A stretch of 64,000 nt of DNA. Origin: Primula veris (Eukaryota; Streptophyta; Magnoliopsida; Ericales; Primulaceae). The DNA lies in NCBI GenBank assembly GCA_963682055.1, contig OY821744.1, positions 10,518,835 through 10,582,834 on the forward strand. Reading direction: 5' to 3'. Positions 1-10,768 of the stretch are shown piece after piece (the stretch's first letter is position 1; each line of letters begins with the position of its first letter). A program made the position numbers and the translations under genes. The notes under the pieces were generated by a model that saw nothing but the letters and a program-made list of their open reading frames with translations, was not told the DNA's origin and did no database searches.

Positions 1-3000
1 TTTGATTATGGTTTTGAGGTTTTCTACTTGTTCAACAGTGGATAATTTCCATAAACTTGAAATTGTTCCGTCTGCTTTGATGTCTCCTTCGCTTATTAGA
101 GCTGCTCGGTTTAGAAACCTATACACATATGAAGGATTTCAATGTTTTAGTTAGGATTAAACAAATTGAAGGCATTAGTTGTTTAAATCCTAGACAGTGG
201 GATTTATTTGGAATTTTGTTAGCAACGTGAATCTATATGTGGTTGGATTGTCGAGAAGTTATTTACATACAGTAAGTATATATGGCTTGGATATATTGGA
301 TGATGTTCTCCAAGAGAACTTCATAATATCTCTGCATTGTCACAAGCACAAAAATGGAAACTTATATATGGAACTCATTATGTCTTTTTAGAATCTCTGA
401 ATGAAAAACATTAAATTTTAACTTCTGTTTATGTCATTCTCCTTTAGGCTGAATATAATGTAACTTGTGGAAGCTCCTTGGCATCATGTTATGCATATGA
501 TATCTTGGTATCCGAAAAATAAAGATAAAATGAAAAACAGATTCAACTTTTGAAGTACTTCCAGATTCTTTTTATTAAAAGGTACCACAAAAAGGAAGAA
601 ACGAAACTATAACTGGAACCGGCCAATTTCTTACTTGAAAGACTTTGTAGGCACTGAGGCAACTTTAAGCGAAACACCATCTGACTTGTGATAGTGATCT
701 TCATCTTTTAGTGAGAGTAATAAGTTCCTTTTCCGTACTGCTGCGACAATAACACGAATTAATCCCATAAAAGGGCTCCCCTTTGGCTTGACATGGCGGT
801 AAAATCGGTTCCCTGATAAAAGTGAAATTAAACCGATAACATTTGCAAGTGCACACAGCCCAAACCCAAGTCCCCAACTCACATCATCTTGTACATAGAC
901 TATAGCTGTAGCACTTATCGTAGAAGAGATATACATGGTAAATATATACCAACTAAATGAAGTAGCTTGGTGCTTGGGTTTATCAAATTGATCAGCTCCC
1001 ATCGTTCCAATGGTGAAACGTGTTCCCCCGACCCCTATAGTCGCTAGACTGATCGCTATGTACAAGACTGCAAATTGGGACTTGGATGGTGTCTCACACA
1101 AGCTCGACCCATTTGGGCAATGTAGAGGCCTTAATGAATCAAGTGTTGCCGTTAGGACGAAAAGGGCTATACCCTGCAAGTTATAGGATATCCATTAAAG
1201 TATATAGTTTCATTTTATTTTTTATTTAAAATATTTCTGAATAGGAATCGTAAACATAGTAGGAATGTTAATCGGTGAATCTGTTACATATACGAGAAAC
1301 AACCCAAAGACTGGCGAGTCTTTATTAGTTCTCTTGTAATCTCAACAAGGAAACCAATGGAAACAGTGTGTAATTTTTCAAACACAGTTTTATGGTGTCT
1401 AGGAAAAGTAATTGAGTCACCAAACTAGTTTAAGCTTGTAAAATCAATAACTAATCAGAAGTGCGAACTTTTGACAAACAGGCCTAGAGGGTCTATTTGA
1501 TTGAACATTGATAGATGATCTATGTTTGTTTGACTGTTTGTTATTCGGATGGTAATTCAACTATTAAACATGCTTTTAATTTTTTTTTTGAGAAAAAAAC
1601 CGTAATATTCATATTGCTGAATATATTTGGAATAATACCCTTCCCACTAAATAAGTTCATTTTTTGAAAATTTAGGTGTCTGCTATTAAGCTCGATGAAA
1701 ATCTTAAGAAATATGGCATTTGCATGGTTACAAAATATTCCTGGCTGGAAAAGTGTGAAAACATTTTAGTAGTATTTTTGGTTTTCCCTGTCTTACTGTT
1801 AGCTGGAGAAATTATATTAATAATTGGTGTAAGCATTATGATAATACTCAAGTAGGACGATTAGCATCTTTGGTTCCTTTCTTAATTTGCTGGGAATTAT
1901 GGATTAGTAAAATAATTACAGGTTTGAGAATATTAATATGAATGTCACTGGAATTATTCACAAGGTTAATAAATGGTTAAGAGATCTTAAGTTTCTCATT
2001 AAACCTAAATCTCCTATTCAGAATTTCCAATTTGCTACTCTTCATGATCTTATTATTAATCCTCTTTCTTGTAAAATGAAAAGGATCAAACTAGTGTCGT
2101 GGAAATGCCCTCCTAATGGCAGATTAAAACTCAATTGCGATGCATCTGCATATGTAAATCCAGGTAAAAGTGGTTGTGGTGGTATCATAAGAGATGATAA
2201 AGGTTTTTTAATTTTTGCTTTCTCTTATTTTCTAGACAGCCACACTAACACTTATGCAGAATTGATGGCAATTAAAAATGGTCTACTTATTTGTTATTGT
2301 CTTGACATGAGTAATATGTATGTGGAAACCGATTCAGAAATTTTATATAATTGATGGGCTAAAAGGATAAAAACCTTACCCTAAATTTGACGCTATTTGG
2401 TTTGATATTTTAGCACTAATGGGTTTCGTTAGCAATGATTTGTGTCATATATACATGGAACAAAATCAGATTGCAGATGCTTTAGTCAAACAAGATGCTA
2501 ATGGACTCGATAACACCTTTTTTACAGCTAAGAACCTCCAGAATCACACCAATACAGTTTATTTGTTAGATCAAAAGGACTTTCCTTGCTTGAGAGAAAG
2601 TACTCATAATATATCTTTTTGCAAAACTTAGTTGGATTATTATTGTAATTAGGATATTAAGGTTTTTTGCCTCGGTACATTTGTTTTTGATTATTTGCTT
2701 TATGCAAGTTTTTGATGTATGCACAGAACATGGTTTTTTACATTTTGCTAACACAAAAATTCTCCTCTTTTAAGTAAGAGTTTTGCTCTTGAATTTGCTC
2801 TTTAGATCACCTTGATCATGGAGCCACAATGAGAGATATAAGGATAGAGGCTATAAGGAGTAAATAGCAAGTTCGTAGCAATTTTTTTCTTAAAATGATT
2901 GAAGAATTTGAACTCTTAGTATTATGGTTTATTTTCCTGTTATGTTTGCTTTTTCGGCTTTTTTGTATTTGTTAAGTTTACGACAATATTGATCACTTTG

Positions 3001-4176
3001 TTACTGTTTTTCTTAAACGAAATGGCCATTATGGGGGCTTGGCCCATAATTTAGAAAATTTCTCTATTTTTAATAAAGGTCGTATATTGATTAAAAAAAA
3101 AAAAAGACTGTTTGTCAATATTGATGTTGCTTTACGGAATTTCTTGTAAAGCTATTAATTGAACTCGTTAAAAAGTATGCAACGGTTTCTGTAAAATCCT
3201 TTTAACCACTGTCAGCCGTATAAACAGTGATTAAAAAACGAAATTAGGCAGATTTGAGGCGGTAGTTGGATCATAGGAGCCCTACACATTAGTCGGTGAT
3301 TAATCGGAATTAAGGTGAGTTAAGTGCTATACAACCATTTATGCCAAAATTCTGCCTTGGGCCTTTTAGAATATTGGGTATAAACTTGTTAGCATCACTT
3401 GTTAGGGTTTTACATTAAAAGTCATGTTCCAACACTTTTAGAGTTGGGTAAAATCGTACTTGTTTCCTTTTATAGACCAACATGACTATTTGATAAAGTT
3501 TGCTTACTATACTGGTTAATAATTGTGCCTGTTTTTCTTTTATGAGTTTAATCAAAGGTAACATGCGAGCACATATAAATGCATAAACTGAAACAAGTTT
3601 ATTGAGTTAGCATGTATTGCGATTAGGGAATGAAATACCAGCAAAGAGATGAGCGAAGAAATCCAAATGACTGAGAAACATCCGATAAAAGAGTCGGCAA
3701 TAATTGCTCCGAGAATTGGAAACAAAGTGATGCAACCTTGAACCATGTTAAAAATTTGTGCAGCATCGATGCCTTTAACGTTAAACTCACCAATCAAATA
3801 AACAATTAGATTGCTCGACCATCCACTTGCCAAGGTCAACCCCGCCATGGTTGCTGTTGAAAAAAGAAAATAGAGAATTTTTGCATTTCAGTTTCCAGAT
3901 TCAAAACACAACGATATTTTAATAATGCACTGCAAGAAAATCTGTTGATTTATTGTTACTAAATTTAGTCATATTCATTTTACCATCGTCTTACCGATAG
4001 AGAGTCTATCTGATGGCATCCTGACATTTTTTTCGTATTGACGTATGCAGAGGTACAAGAGAAAGAAAGGAGAAGTAACCTGTGAGAAATGGAAATGTAG
4101 TCCAACCGCCTCGTTTTCCATTGGACTTCGAGTTTAGTCCTGCTTCTAATTCATTGCTTCGGAGAAAAGTAGCCAT
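1..4176 (-). CDS. NPF2-type (NRT1/PTR family) transporter, 5' part, four exons, truncated by window edge
   Basis: Exons read on the minus strand: 4176-4080, 3853-3639, 1173-635 and 118-1 (incomplete). All junctions are GT-AG and phases agree (exon 3 ends AA, exon 4 starts G, giving Lys-Phe-Leu-Asn). The 323 visible codons begin MATFLRSNELEAG and include AGLTLASGWSSNLIVYLIGEF, then DSFIG, a long hydrophobic exon 3 with TIGVGGTRFTIGTMGADQFD, and LNRAAL in exon 4. These are landmarks of plasma-membrane NPF transporters, proton-coupled carriers of nitrate, peptides or other solutes. The first helix lacks the ExxER motif, as I recall for the NAXT-like NPF2 group, so an NPF2.7-like protein is the best guess. 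Family members are about 560-600 residues, so roughly 45% lies left of base 1. The ATG at 4176 is chosen because an upstream in-frame GTG is unlikely. Intron 2 (2.46 kb) contains a LINE. Substrate is unknown. Confidence 0.87.
119..634 (-). other. NPF gene intron 3
   Basis: AT-rich spacer between exon 3 (donor GTAAGA starting at 634 on the minus strand) and exon 4 (acceptor ending at 119). I see no gene or repeat in it. Confidence 0.75.
1542..3105 (+). mobile_element. 5'-truncated LINE (non-LTR retrotransposon) inside NPF intron 2
   Basis: The element ends in a run of A (3093-3105) and is bracketed by the direct repeat GACTGTTTGT at 1532-1541 and 3106-3115, a target-site duplication typical of LINE integration. 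It contains only the C-terminal part of ORF2 (zinc-knuckle remnant plus RNase H) and the 3' UTR. The 3' UTR is closely similar to a minus-strand fragment at 60410-60848, so both are copies of one family. It lies antisense to the NPF gene and wholly within its intron. Confidence 0.85.
1690..2631 (+). pseudogene. LINE ORF2 C-terminus: degenerate zf-RVT and RNase H-like (RVT_3) domain
   Basis: Near 1705-1760 the reading KYGICMVTKYSWLEKC resembles the zf-RVT zinc region with one cysteine pair lost. After frame breaks, ICWELW and a NKWLRDLK segment lead into the RNase H fold at 1938-2352: LNCDASAYVNPGKSGCGGII, then AELMAIKNGL, then VETDSEIL, which carry the Asp, Glu and Asp expected of the active site. 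A stop at 2352 and a frame change separate the last helix (2419-2631, with QIADALVKQDAN). Several frame breaks mean it cannot make a working protein. Plant LINEs of the L1 type carry this C-terminal RNase H. Confidence 0.8.
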
Positions 4177-4365
4177 CTTGTTTCCCAACTTATTCACTGT
4201 TTTGCTTGTTCACAAGCGTCTGCTATTCTAAATTTATGCAGCTCTAGATAAGAAACATGATTGTAATATGCCTACTAATGGTAGTATAGGAAAAGCTAGT
4301 ATATCCTAAACTTTCAGAAAAGAAGAAAAGATAGTACCTTACAAATTAAAGTCAACTAATACTTC

Positions 4366-4532
4366 ATTGTTCCAATTTAATTATCGAAAATACATGTAAT
4401 TTTGATTGGTCAATAATTTGTATTAAAATTGTTAGAATGAATATTTTTTTTAAGTTAATCATATATTTCAACAATTTTAATACATATTATAAATAAATTA
4501 AAATTACACGTAATTTCGTAAATAAGGACATA
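4366..4532. repeat. Decayed Stowaway-like MITE
   Basis: Shares the inner motifs of the better copies at 17022-17262 and 58159-58397, notably TTTTGATTGGTCAATAA and its inverted partner arm near the right end (ACACGTAATTTCGTAAATA). Terminal repeats are worn. It lies just upstream of the NPF gene. Confidence 0.5.
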
Positions 4533-6956
4533 TTGATTATGTATTGAAGTATTTTAAGTATTTTATGTTATTGATCATGTATTAAAGTACTTCAATAATG
4601 TATCAAAAGTATGAAATTCATGTCACTATCAGCTCTCTATATTAACATCAATGACTCAGTGGTTGGACCAACTTTCAAACAGCAAGTTTTCTTTAAGCGA
4701 TGATATATATAATATGCGAATTTTTTTTAATAACGCATAGCAAGTGGCTACTTCTTTTATCTCTAAATTTGTTGTTATGCAATCATTTTTTCAACATTCT
4801 TATTTCGTATAGTATTATGTTATTGGTGTCGAGTTTTATTCTAACATTAAAAACTTAATAGTATTTATATTCACCACTTGTGTCGGGTGTAATTACTTGA
4901 GAATTATTCAATATCTTGATTAGGACCATTGAAGTCCCGACCTCGCAGGGTATTAATTAATTAATATGGCTGTACACATGGGGAGGTGGGTGGAAAAAGG
5001 AAAAAATTAAGTTAGTGGACTTGTTTGGTTGTCATCTACTTTTACTTATTTCTATTTTTACTTTTACTTATTAAGAATATTGTTTGCTTGTTATTTTTAA
5101 GTTTATTTTTATCAAAAATAAACCATTAAGTATGCTTTTGACATATTTTATTTTTATTTATATTTAGTTTGTTTGGATGTCATCTCATAAATATACTTTT
5201 GGTGAAAAGTAAATGTCTATAAGTTGACTTTTTAAAAGTAAGTTTGATGATACTTTTACTAGTAAGTAAAATACTGCTACTGTTTATATATGTTATATGA
5301 TAAACCTATTTCAGTATTGAATCCAACTTGTTGGATCTGAATGTACAAAATCTATTATATTACTCAAGTTTTCATAACCAGATTAAAATTTAGGTTTTAA
5401 TCTGAATGTTCTTTTAAAGTACAGTTCAAAACCTAGTTCCTATCATCAGTATATTTTCCTAATTTTGTATTTTTTTAATCTTTAAATAATGAAATGTTTT
5501 TTTGCTAGTTAATTATTTTGCTTTATTCTATTAATCGAAATAAACAATTCATTTTCACTCAAAAAGTAAAAGTAAACATATTTTATCAAACAACATTTTT
5601 AATGAAAAGTATACTTTTACGGTGTTCACCAAACAGCATTTAGTTACTAAAAAGTAAACATAAAAAATATAGTATATTTTTGAACATAAAATACGCGACC
5701 AAACGAGGCCACTATCGTCAAATTTTGGTAAGATATGGATTTTTTTTAATATGTATTCATAATTTTTTTTGTTTTTTTTATAAATTAGCGTATTATTTTA
5801 TTTTTAAAATATTTATTAAAAAAAAATATAAAATTTGATATTTAATATTTTTTTCTCTGTTTAATTGTTTGTTTAACAATTTCTAGTAACATTAATACTA
5901 AATACCAAAAATATATAAAATGTTAAATTTTACAGTTTTTTTTAACAAACACTTTAAAAATTAAATGGAACGTTGATTTACAATTTTTATTTTTTTTTAC
6001 AAATATATATGAAAAAACCGATAACGTGACCAAAACGTGACCATGCGAACTTGGAAAAATTTGAACCCGAGTGGAAATCATTTTGGTTAGGAAATGACCA
6101 AAACTCAAAGCAAACTAACTTATTTTTATCGGTTTGGGTTTGGAGCAAAACAAATAATCAAAACTGAATCAAACCAATTCACTAAAAATTAGTTTGGCCA
6201 TGATCGGGTTAATAATAAAACTATGTAAAACTATAAATTACATGTAAGTGATGTAACAAAAATTATATGTTCATGAGACATAACAAATGAGTCCATTAAA
6301 CATTAGAAATAAAACGCATTATACGTAAAACAAACGTAGGAAAAGTAACAAATTGACATACAAAAATCAAGTTATTCACATTATATAATTATATATGTAA
6401 TATTTATAAATTTAGATGTATAATTATGAACAATTGCTCCGCACGATTCGGTTCATTAGGTCTAAAAAGCGCTCAAACCGCAAACCAAACCAATCAAAAG
6501 GGTTTTTAAACTTTTAAATCTAATCGAATAACAATCGCTTTGGTTTGGTTTTTAGTTAGCTCCGCTTAATTGGTTTGGTCGACTTATTCTCACCCATAGT
6601 CCTATTTGGCCGGTTATATTATTGTTTAATTGTTTAACCTGAGCTTTTTTTCCTTTAATTACAATTGTCGCACTAGGTTTGAGAATTTACAGGGTTTAAT
6701 ATCAATATAGTTTGTTTCTTTCTTTAATGGAAGTTTTGTCTCTTTTTAATATAAGGATCCGTTTAATCTTAAATAAATAAATAAAGTGACTATGATTTTT
6801 CTCTCTTACTATTGTCTCTCGACCCCAATTCCTATTTGTTTTCTTATTTTCTAATCTTCTCTCTTTACTCAGTTCTTTACAAACTTGCTCTATTTTCTTT
6901 TAAATTATTGTTCCAAAAATTAGTTTTATGCACATATCTATTGATCTTGAGGTGTA
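4533..6956. other. AT-rich intergenic region with repeat relics, no gene seen
   Basis: No coding potential beyond short chance frames. A possible inverted-repeat element (5013-5714) is listed separately. Near 6090-6600 there are several TTTGGTTTGG / CCAAACC tracts of the kind common in degenerate hAT-type MITEs. Confidence 0.5.
5013..5714. repeat. Possible 0.7-kb MITE with imperfect terminal inverted repeats
   Basis: The left end TAGTGGACTTGTTTGGTT (5013-5030) is inverted at the right end 5697-5714 with 15 of 18 bases matching. The interior is AT-rich, has no ORF, and repeats TACTTTTACTT-like tracts in both orientations. No clear target-site duplication was found, so the superfamily is open (hAT- or PIF-like). 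Confidence 0.42.
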
Positions 6957-6961
6957 TGAGA
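6957..6961. repeat. Target-site duplication, left copy (TGAGA)
   Basis: TGAGA immediately precedes the left LTR and recurs at 12000-12004 immediately after the right LTR. Confidence 0.85.
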
Positions 6962-7536
6962 TGGCGAGCCTAATTTTCTTTCTAGGCTCGGCTTATATAT
7001 TTTATTCGCTAAATGTCCATCGGGCCCTACTGAAGCAGTTGACCAGATAATATAGCAGTAATCTATAAAGCAGTTTAATATCATTTACCGTCCGAGGTCT
7101 GTAGCCCGGCCCTTTATCGCTTCGGCACCTAAGTTGTACCTAGATTACAAAGGACAAGTACAACAACAAAGATAATATATAAACAGATATATCATGTAAG
7201 CATGTCGGTACCGGGGTTGGTGTTTTTATCAGGTTGAAGGGTCCGTCGAAACGTTGGAGGCGGCCGTGTATGGGAATTGTACGGCGGCCCGTCCCGATGA
7301 TTCCCGAAGTTCCGGTTTGTTCAAGTATATTCATTGGATAGTTGTAGTCCATTAGGACTTATGTATTACCGGGTTTGGTTCTGGCAGTAACTCGATAATA
7401 AGTGACTTGATGACTTAAAGCCCATGTGTGAAATACCATGGCAGTGAGGCAAATAATATGTATGAATACCTTCGTGGGGTACAACTAGTATATATATCTG
7501 AGTGTGTTCATGTATATAAACAGAGAAAAAAAAGGA

Positions 7537-7896
7537 TTAGTCTCCATGATTAAATGGACCTGCAGTGGGGTCAGTTGAGGGCCGGTTCTCGTATAGCATC
7601 ATGGGTGAGGAGGCAAAGGCTTGAGCCTTAATTTGGTGGCTGCGATAGCCGACTGGGGCCTTGTTCCTGGACAGCTCAGCAGCACGTGTCGATGATGTGT
7701 CGTCCAGAACACGACGTCCTTTCCTCCTCCTCCTCCGGCGATCGGGAAAGCAAACCCCGGTGGCGGACGGCGGAGAGGAGAAGCCAGTGGAGCGCTCGGA
7801 CTCGCTGACGCCAGCGATGAGGCTGTAGCTGCCACGTGGCAGCTGATCGGACACCTCCAACTCAGACGAACTCCCCATTCTATATTGCTTGTTCAT
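7537..7896 (-). CDS. Uncharacterised GC-rich 119-codon ORF inside the left LTR
   Basis: Begins MNKQYRMGSSSELEVSDQ and contains an RRRRRRKGRR basic run about halfway along. I do not recognise the product and see no known domain. It stands in a GC-rich block within an AT-rich element, is preceded on the minus strand by a GA-rich leader and a TATA box about 120 bp away, and is kept open in both LTRs with a single Arg/Gly difference visible. A second frame (78 codons, 7835-7599) is also open across the same block, so open length alone is weak evidence for coding. It could be a captured host-gene 5' end or a chance frame in a GC-rich LTR. Confidence 0.35.
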   Translation of the reverse strand: MNKQYRMGSSSELEVSDQLPRGSYSLIAGVSESERSTGFSSPPSATGVCFPDRRRRRRKGRRVLDDTSSTRAAELSRNKAPVGYRSHQIKAQAFASSPMMLYENRPSTDPTAGPFNHGD

Positions 7897-8016
7897 CCTT
7901 CATTTATTATAAAATGGGGTTTCTATCTCTCTGTCTCTATCACTCTCTGTCTCTATATCTATCTCCCTGTTTCTATTTCAAGAGAGAGAGCCCCTTTTCC
8001 TCTGGGAAATGATCAG

Positions 8017-8024
8017 TATTTATA
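8017..8024 (-). promoter_or_regulatory. LTR TATA box (TATAAATA)
   Basis: Consensus TATA box on the minus strand, upstream of the GA-rich leader and LTR ORF. The matching site in the other LTR (11827-11834) reads TGTAAATA. Confidence 0.5.
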
Positions 8025-8427
8025 GGGTTCAAATAGATTTTACTATTCACTTGGCCTTTTCTTAATCGGGCCAAAAACTGTTAACGGTTTTTATAAATGC
8101 AGTACAGTTTTGTGTAAAATAAATAGCGTTAGCCACGTAAATTAGACAGTTCTAATAAATAGAGAAGGAATCCATAAATACCCTCGCCAACAGCTCCATG
8201 TTCAGTGGCGTAGACATGACCGAGGGCTCTGGAGTGCGTTCGGTCCTGGCTACGGTGCTGGATAATGAATAAGCAATCAACCAAATATAAAACATGCACC
8301 TGACACGGTTACCTTTGCTATGCGGTGTCTGAGGCCGTAAGATCGAGATATAATAAATAGCACGAGTCTGAAACAGAGTAAAGCCTGAGGGCATCGCCCA
8401 ACGTCTCGATTCGTAAGTTCGATAAAT

Positions 8428-8758
8428 AATGTCATAAGACAAGGATAGAGCCTGAGTCACGAGACTGAAAAATAAGGTCATAAGACCGAAGCACTGTCGG
8501 AGGTCATAAGACCGAGATTGATCGTATAATCCTGATAAATAATGTCATAAGACCGAGATAGATCCTGAGTCACGGGACTGGTAAATAAGGTCATAAGACC
8601 GAAGCACTGTAGGAGGTCATAAGACCGAGATCGATCGTATAATCCTGATAAATAATGTCATAAGACCGAGATAGATCCCGAGTCACGGGACTGGTAAATA
8701 AGGTCATAAGACCGAAGCACTGTCGGAGGTCATAAGACCGAGATCGATCGTATAATCC
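8428..8758. repeat. 113-bp tandem array, about 3 copies
   Basis: GTCATAAGACCGAG-type motifs recur; full units start at 8431, 8544 and 8657 (113-bp spacing). Each unit holds three GTCATAAGACCG sub-repeats. No coding sense. Confidence 0.85.
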
Positions 8759-8983
8759 TGGAGCTAGTGATGGTGAAATGTATCAGAGGAACCCATGATG
8801 GGCAAACTAGTCAAAGGAACCCGTGATGGGTTGAGCTGTCAGAGCGTGACTAATTCTATCACGTGAAATAAATATAATGAACTGTATGCGAACCATTGTC
8901 ATATAAACATGACTAAGTCTCCCTCAAAGACGGAGCTTTCAAGGGGCTTCAAAGAGTAACTTTATACTAGGTCGGGAAATATC

Positions 8984-9000
8984 GGGGGGGGGGGGGGGGG
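8984..9000 (+). repeat. 17-base G homopolymer
   Basis: Uninterrupted run of G in the interior of the LARD-like element; likely length-variable and error-prone in assemblies. Confidence 0.85.
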
Positions 9001-9294
9001 ACTAGATCAAGGAACGGAGATCGTCGAGAGAGTCTGAGATGGGTTTAGGCCGCCAATGGTGGGCAGTGCTAGGAAAGCCATGGTGGCCTAGGCTCGAAGG
9101 CTGTCGATACTGGACTATGCCAGGAAAGCCGTGGTGGGCTAAGCTCGAATACTATCGATGATGGACTAAGTTGGTTTGGTATGGGTCGATACATGTACCG
9201 AGGCAGGTGCTCCCAGTGGGTAGTCCCCATTCGGTGTATAAATTTGAAAGATTCTACCGGAGTGATAAGACTTTACTTATCATTATTGGAGCGG

Positions 9295-9557
9295 GTGCTC
9301 CCATAGGGTCATAACCCGTCTGGGGAGTACGGTGGCTACATAGGCTTATGCAGGTTTGAAACTGAACTGTTGCTCCCATAGGGTCATAACCCGTCTGGGG
9401 CGTACGGTGGCCACATAGGCTTATACCGGTTTGAAACTGAACCGGTGCTCCCATAGGGTCATAACCCATCTAGGGCGTACGGTGGCCACATAGGCTTATG
9501 CAGGTTTGAAACTGAACTGGTTCTCCCATAGGGTCATAACCCGTCTGGGGCGTACAA
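9295..9557. repeat. 75-bp tandem array, 3.5 copies
   Basis: Units start at 9296, 9371, 9446 and 9521, each with CTCCCATAGGGTCATAACCC followed by a CATAGGCTTAT segment. A related unit reappears at about 10415-10470 after the 39-bp array. Confidence 0.85.
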
Positions 9558-10412
9558 CTGTAAAACTGTACCGGGGTGATAAGACTTTACTTATCACTGT
9601 AAGACTGTACCGGGGTGATAAGACTTTAATTATCACGATAAGACTGTACCGGAGTGATAAGACTTTACTTTATCACCCGTAAGACTGTACCGGGGTGATA
9701 AAATTTTACTTATCACCATACCGGAGTGATAAGACTTTACTTATCACTACTGGACTGTACCGGGATGATAAGACTATTTTTATCACCGTAAGACTGTATC
9801 GGGGTGATAAGACTTTACTTATCACGATAAGACTGTACCGGAGTGATAAGACTTTACTTTATCACCGTAAGACTGTACCGTGGTGATAAAATTTTACTTA
9901 TCACCATACCGGAGTGATAAGACTTTACTTATCACTATTGGACTGTACTGGGATGATAAGACTTTACTTATCACCATAAGACTGTACCGGGGTGATAAGA
10001 CTTTACTTATCACGATTGGACTGTACCGGAGTGATAAGACTTTACTTATCACGATTGGACTGTACCGGAGTGATAAGACTTTACTTATCACGATAAGACT
10101 GTACCGGAGTGATAAGACTTTACTTATCACGATTGGACTGTACCGGAGTGATAAGACTTTACTTATCACGATAAGACTGTACCGGAGTGATAAGACTTTA
10201 CTCATCAATATTGGACTGTACCGGAGTGATAAGACTTTACTTATCACGATAAGACTGTACCGGAGTGATAAGACTTTACTTATCAATATTGGACTGTACC
10301 GGAGTGATAAGACTTTACTTATCATGATTGGACTGTACCGGAGTGATAAGACTTTACTTATCACGATAAGACTGTACCGGAGTGATAAGACTTTACTTAT
10401 CAATATTGGAGC
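9555..10412. repeat. 39-bp tandem array of hairpin units, about 22 copies
   Basis: The unit contains GACTGTACCGG followed by an inverted repeat with 8-bp arms GTGATAAG and CTTATCAC around a 6-base loop. Because 39 is divisible by 3, long frames stay open on both strands (9880-10491 plus; 10427-9894 minus) with a 13-residue period; I treat these as by-products of the repeat. The later half (from about 10010) is the most uniform; earlier units vary in length. One isolated unit lies at 9256-9294, before the 75-bp array. Confidence 0.9.
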
Positions 10413-10454
10413 AGGTGGTGCCCCCATAGGGTTTTACCCGTCTGGGGCGTACTG

Positions 10455-10590
10455 TGGCCGTATGAGCCTAAGTGTATTAGGACACCTGTGAGAGAACCGT
10501 GGCCGCATGGACCTAAATGTATCAGGACACTTGTGAGAGAACCGTTGCCGCACGGGCCTAAGTGTATCAGGACACTTATGAGAAAGCTGT
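10455..10590. repeat. 45-bp tandem array, 3 copies
   Basis: CCTAAGTGTATTAGGACAC-like segments start at 10467, 10512 and 10557, each followed by TGTGAGAGAACCGT or a variant. Confidence 0.75.
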
Positions 10591-10748
10591 TTGAGATTAA
10601 ACCGATGCTCCCAGAGGATCGACACCTTGCTGGGACGTACTATGACCGCATGGGTCTAAGTTATCTATTTTATTCAGCATATTCTCTAGCAGTTTTTCTA
10701 CATGATTTTTTTGTGTATGGCTTTCAGAACTATTTAGCAAATTTACGT

Positions 10749-10766
10749 TTCCCACAGACGGCGCCA
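10749..10766 (-). other. Primer-binding site of the LARD-like element
   Basis: Minus-strand TGGCGCCGTCTGTGGGAA, separated from the LTR end by two bases. It starts with the TGG expected to pair with a tRNA 3' CCA end. This site sets the element's orientation. Confidence 0.75.
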
Positions 10767-10768
10767 TT

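Larger units (their letters stand above)
6962..8189 (-). repeat. LTR, left copy (3' LTR of the minus-strand element)
   Basis: 1228 bp with TGGCGAG...CTCGCCA ends. On the minus strand it contains a TATA box (TATAAATA, 8024-8017), a GA-rich leader and a GC-rich 119-codon ORF (7896-7537). Confidence 0.88.

Noticed and set aside
9555..10412. CRISPR-like regular repeat with palindromic core
   Set aside because: The repeats are directly adjacent with no unique spacers, and the window is plant nuclear DNA with the array inside an LTR element.
9880..10491. 203-codon plus-strand frame (and a 177-codon minus-strand frame at 9894-10427) with a 13-residue repeat
   Set aside because: Both follow directly from a 39-bp tandem repeat whose unit happens to lack stops in these frames; no family features, and both strands are equally open.
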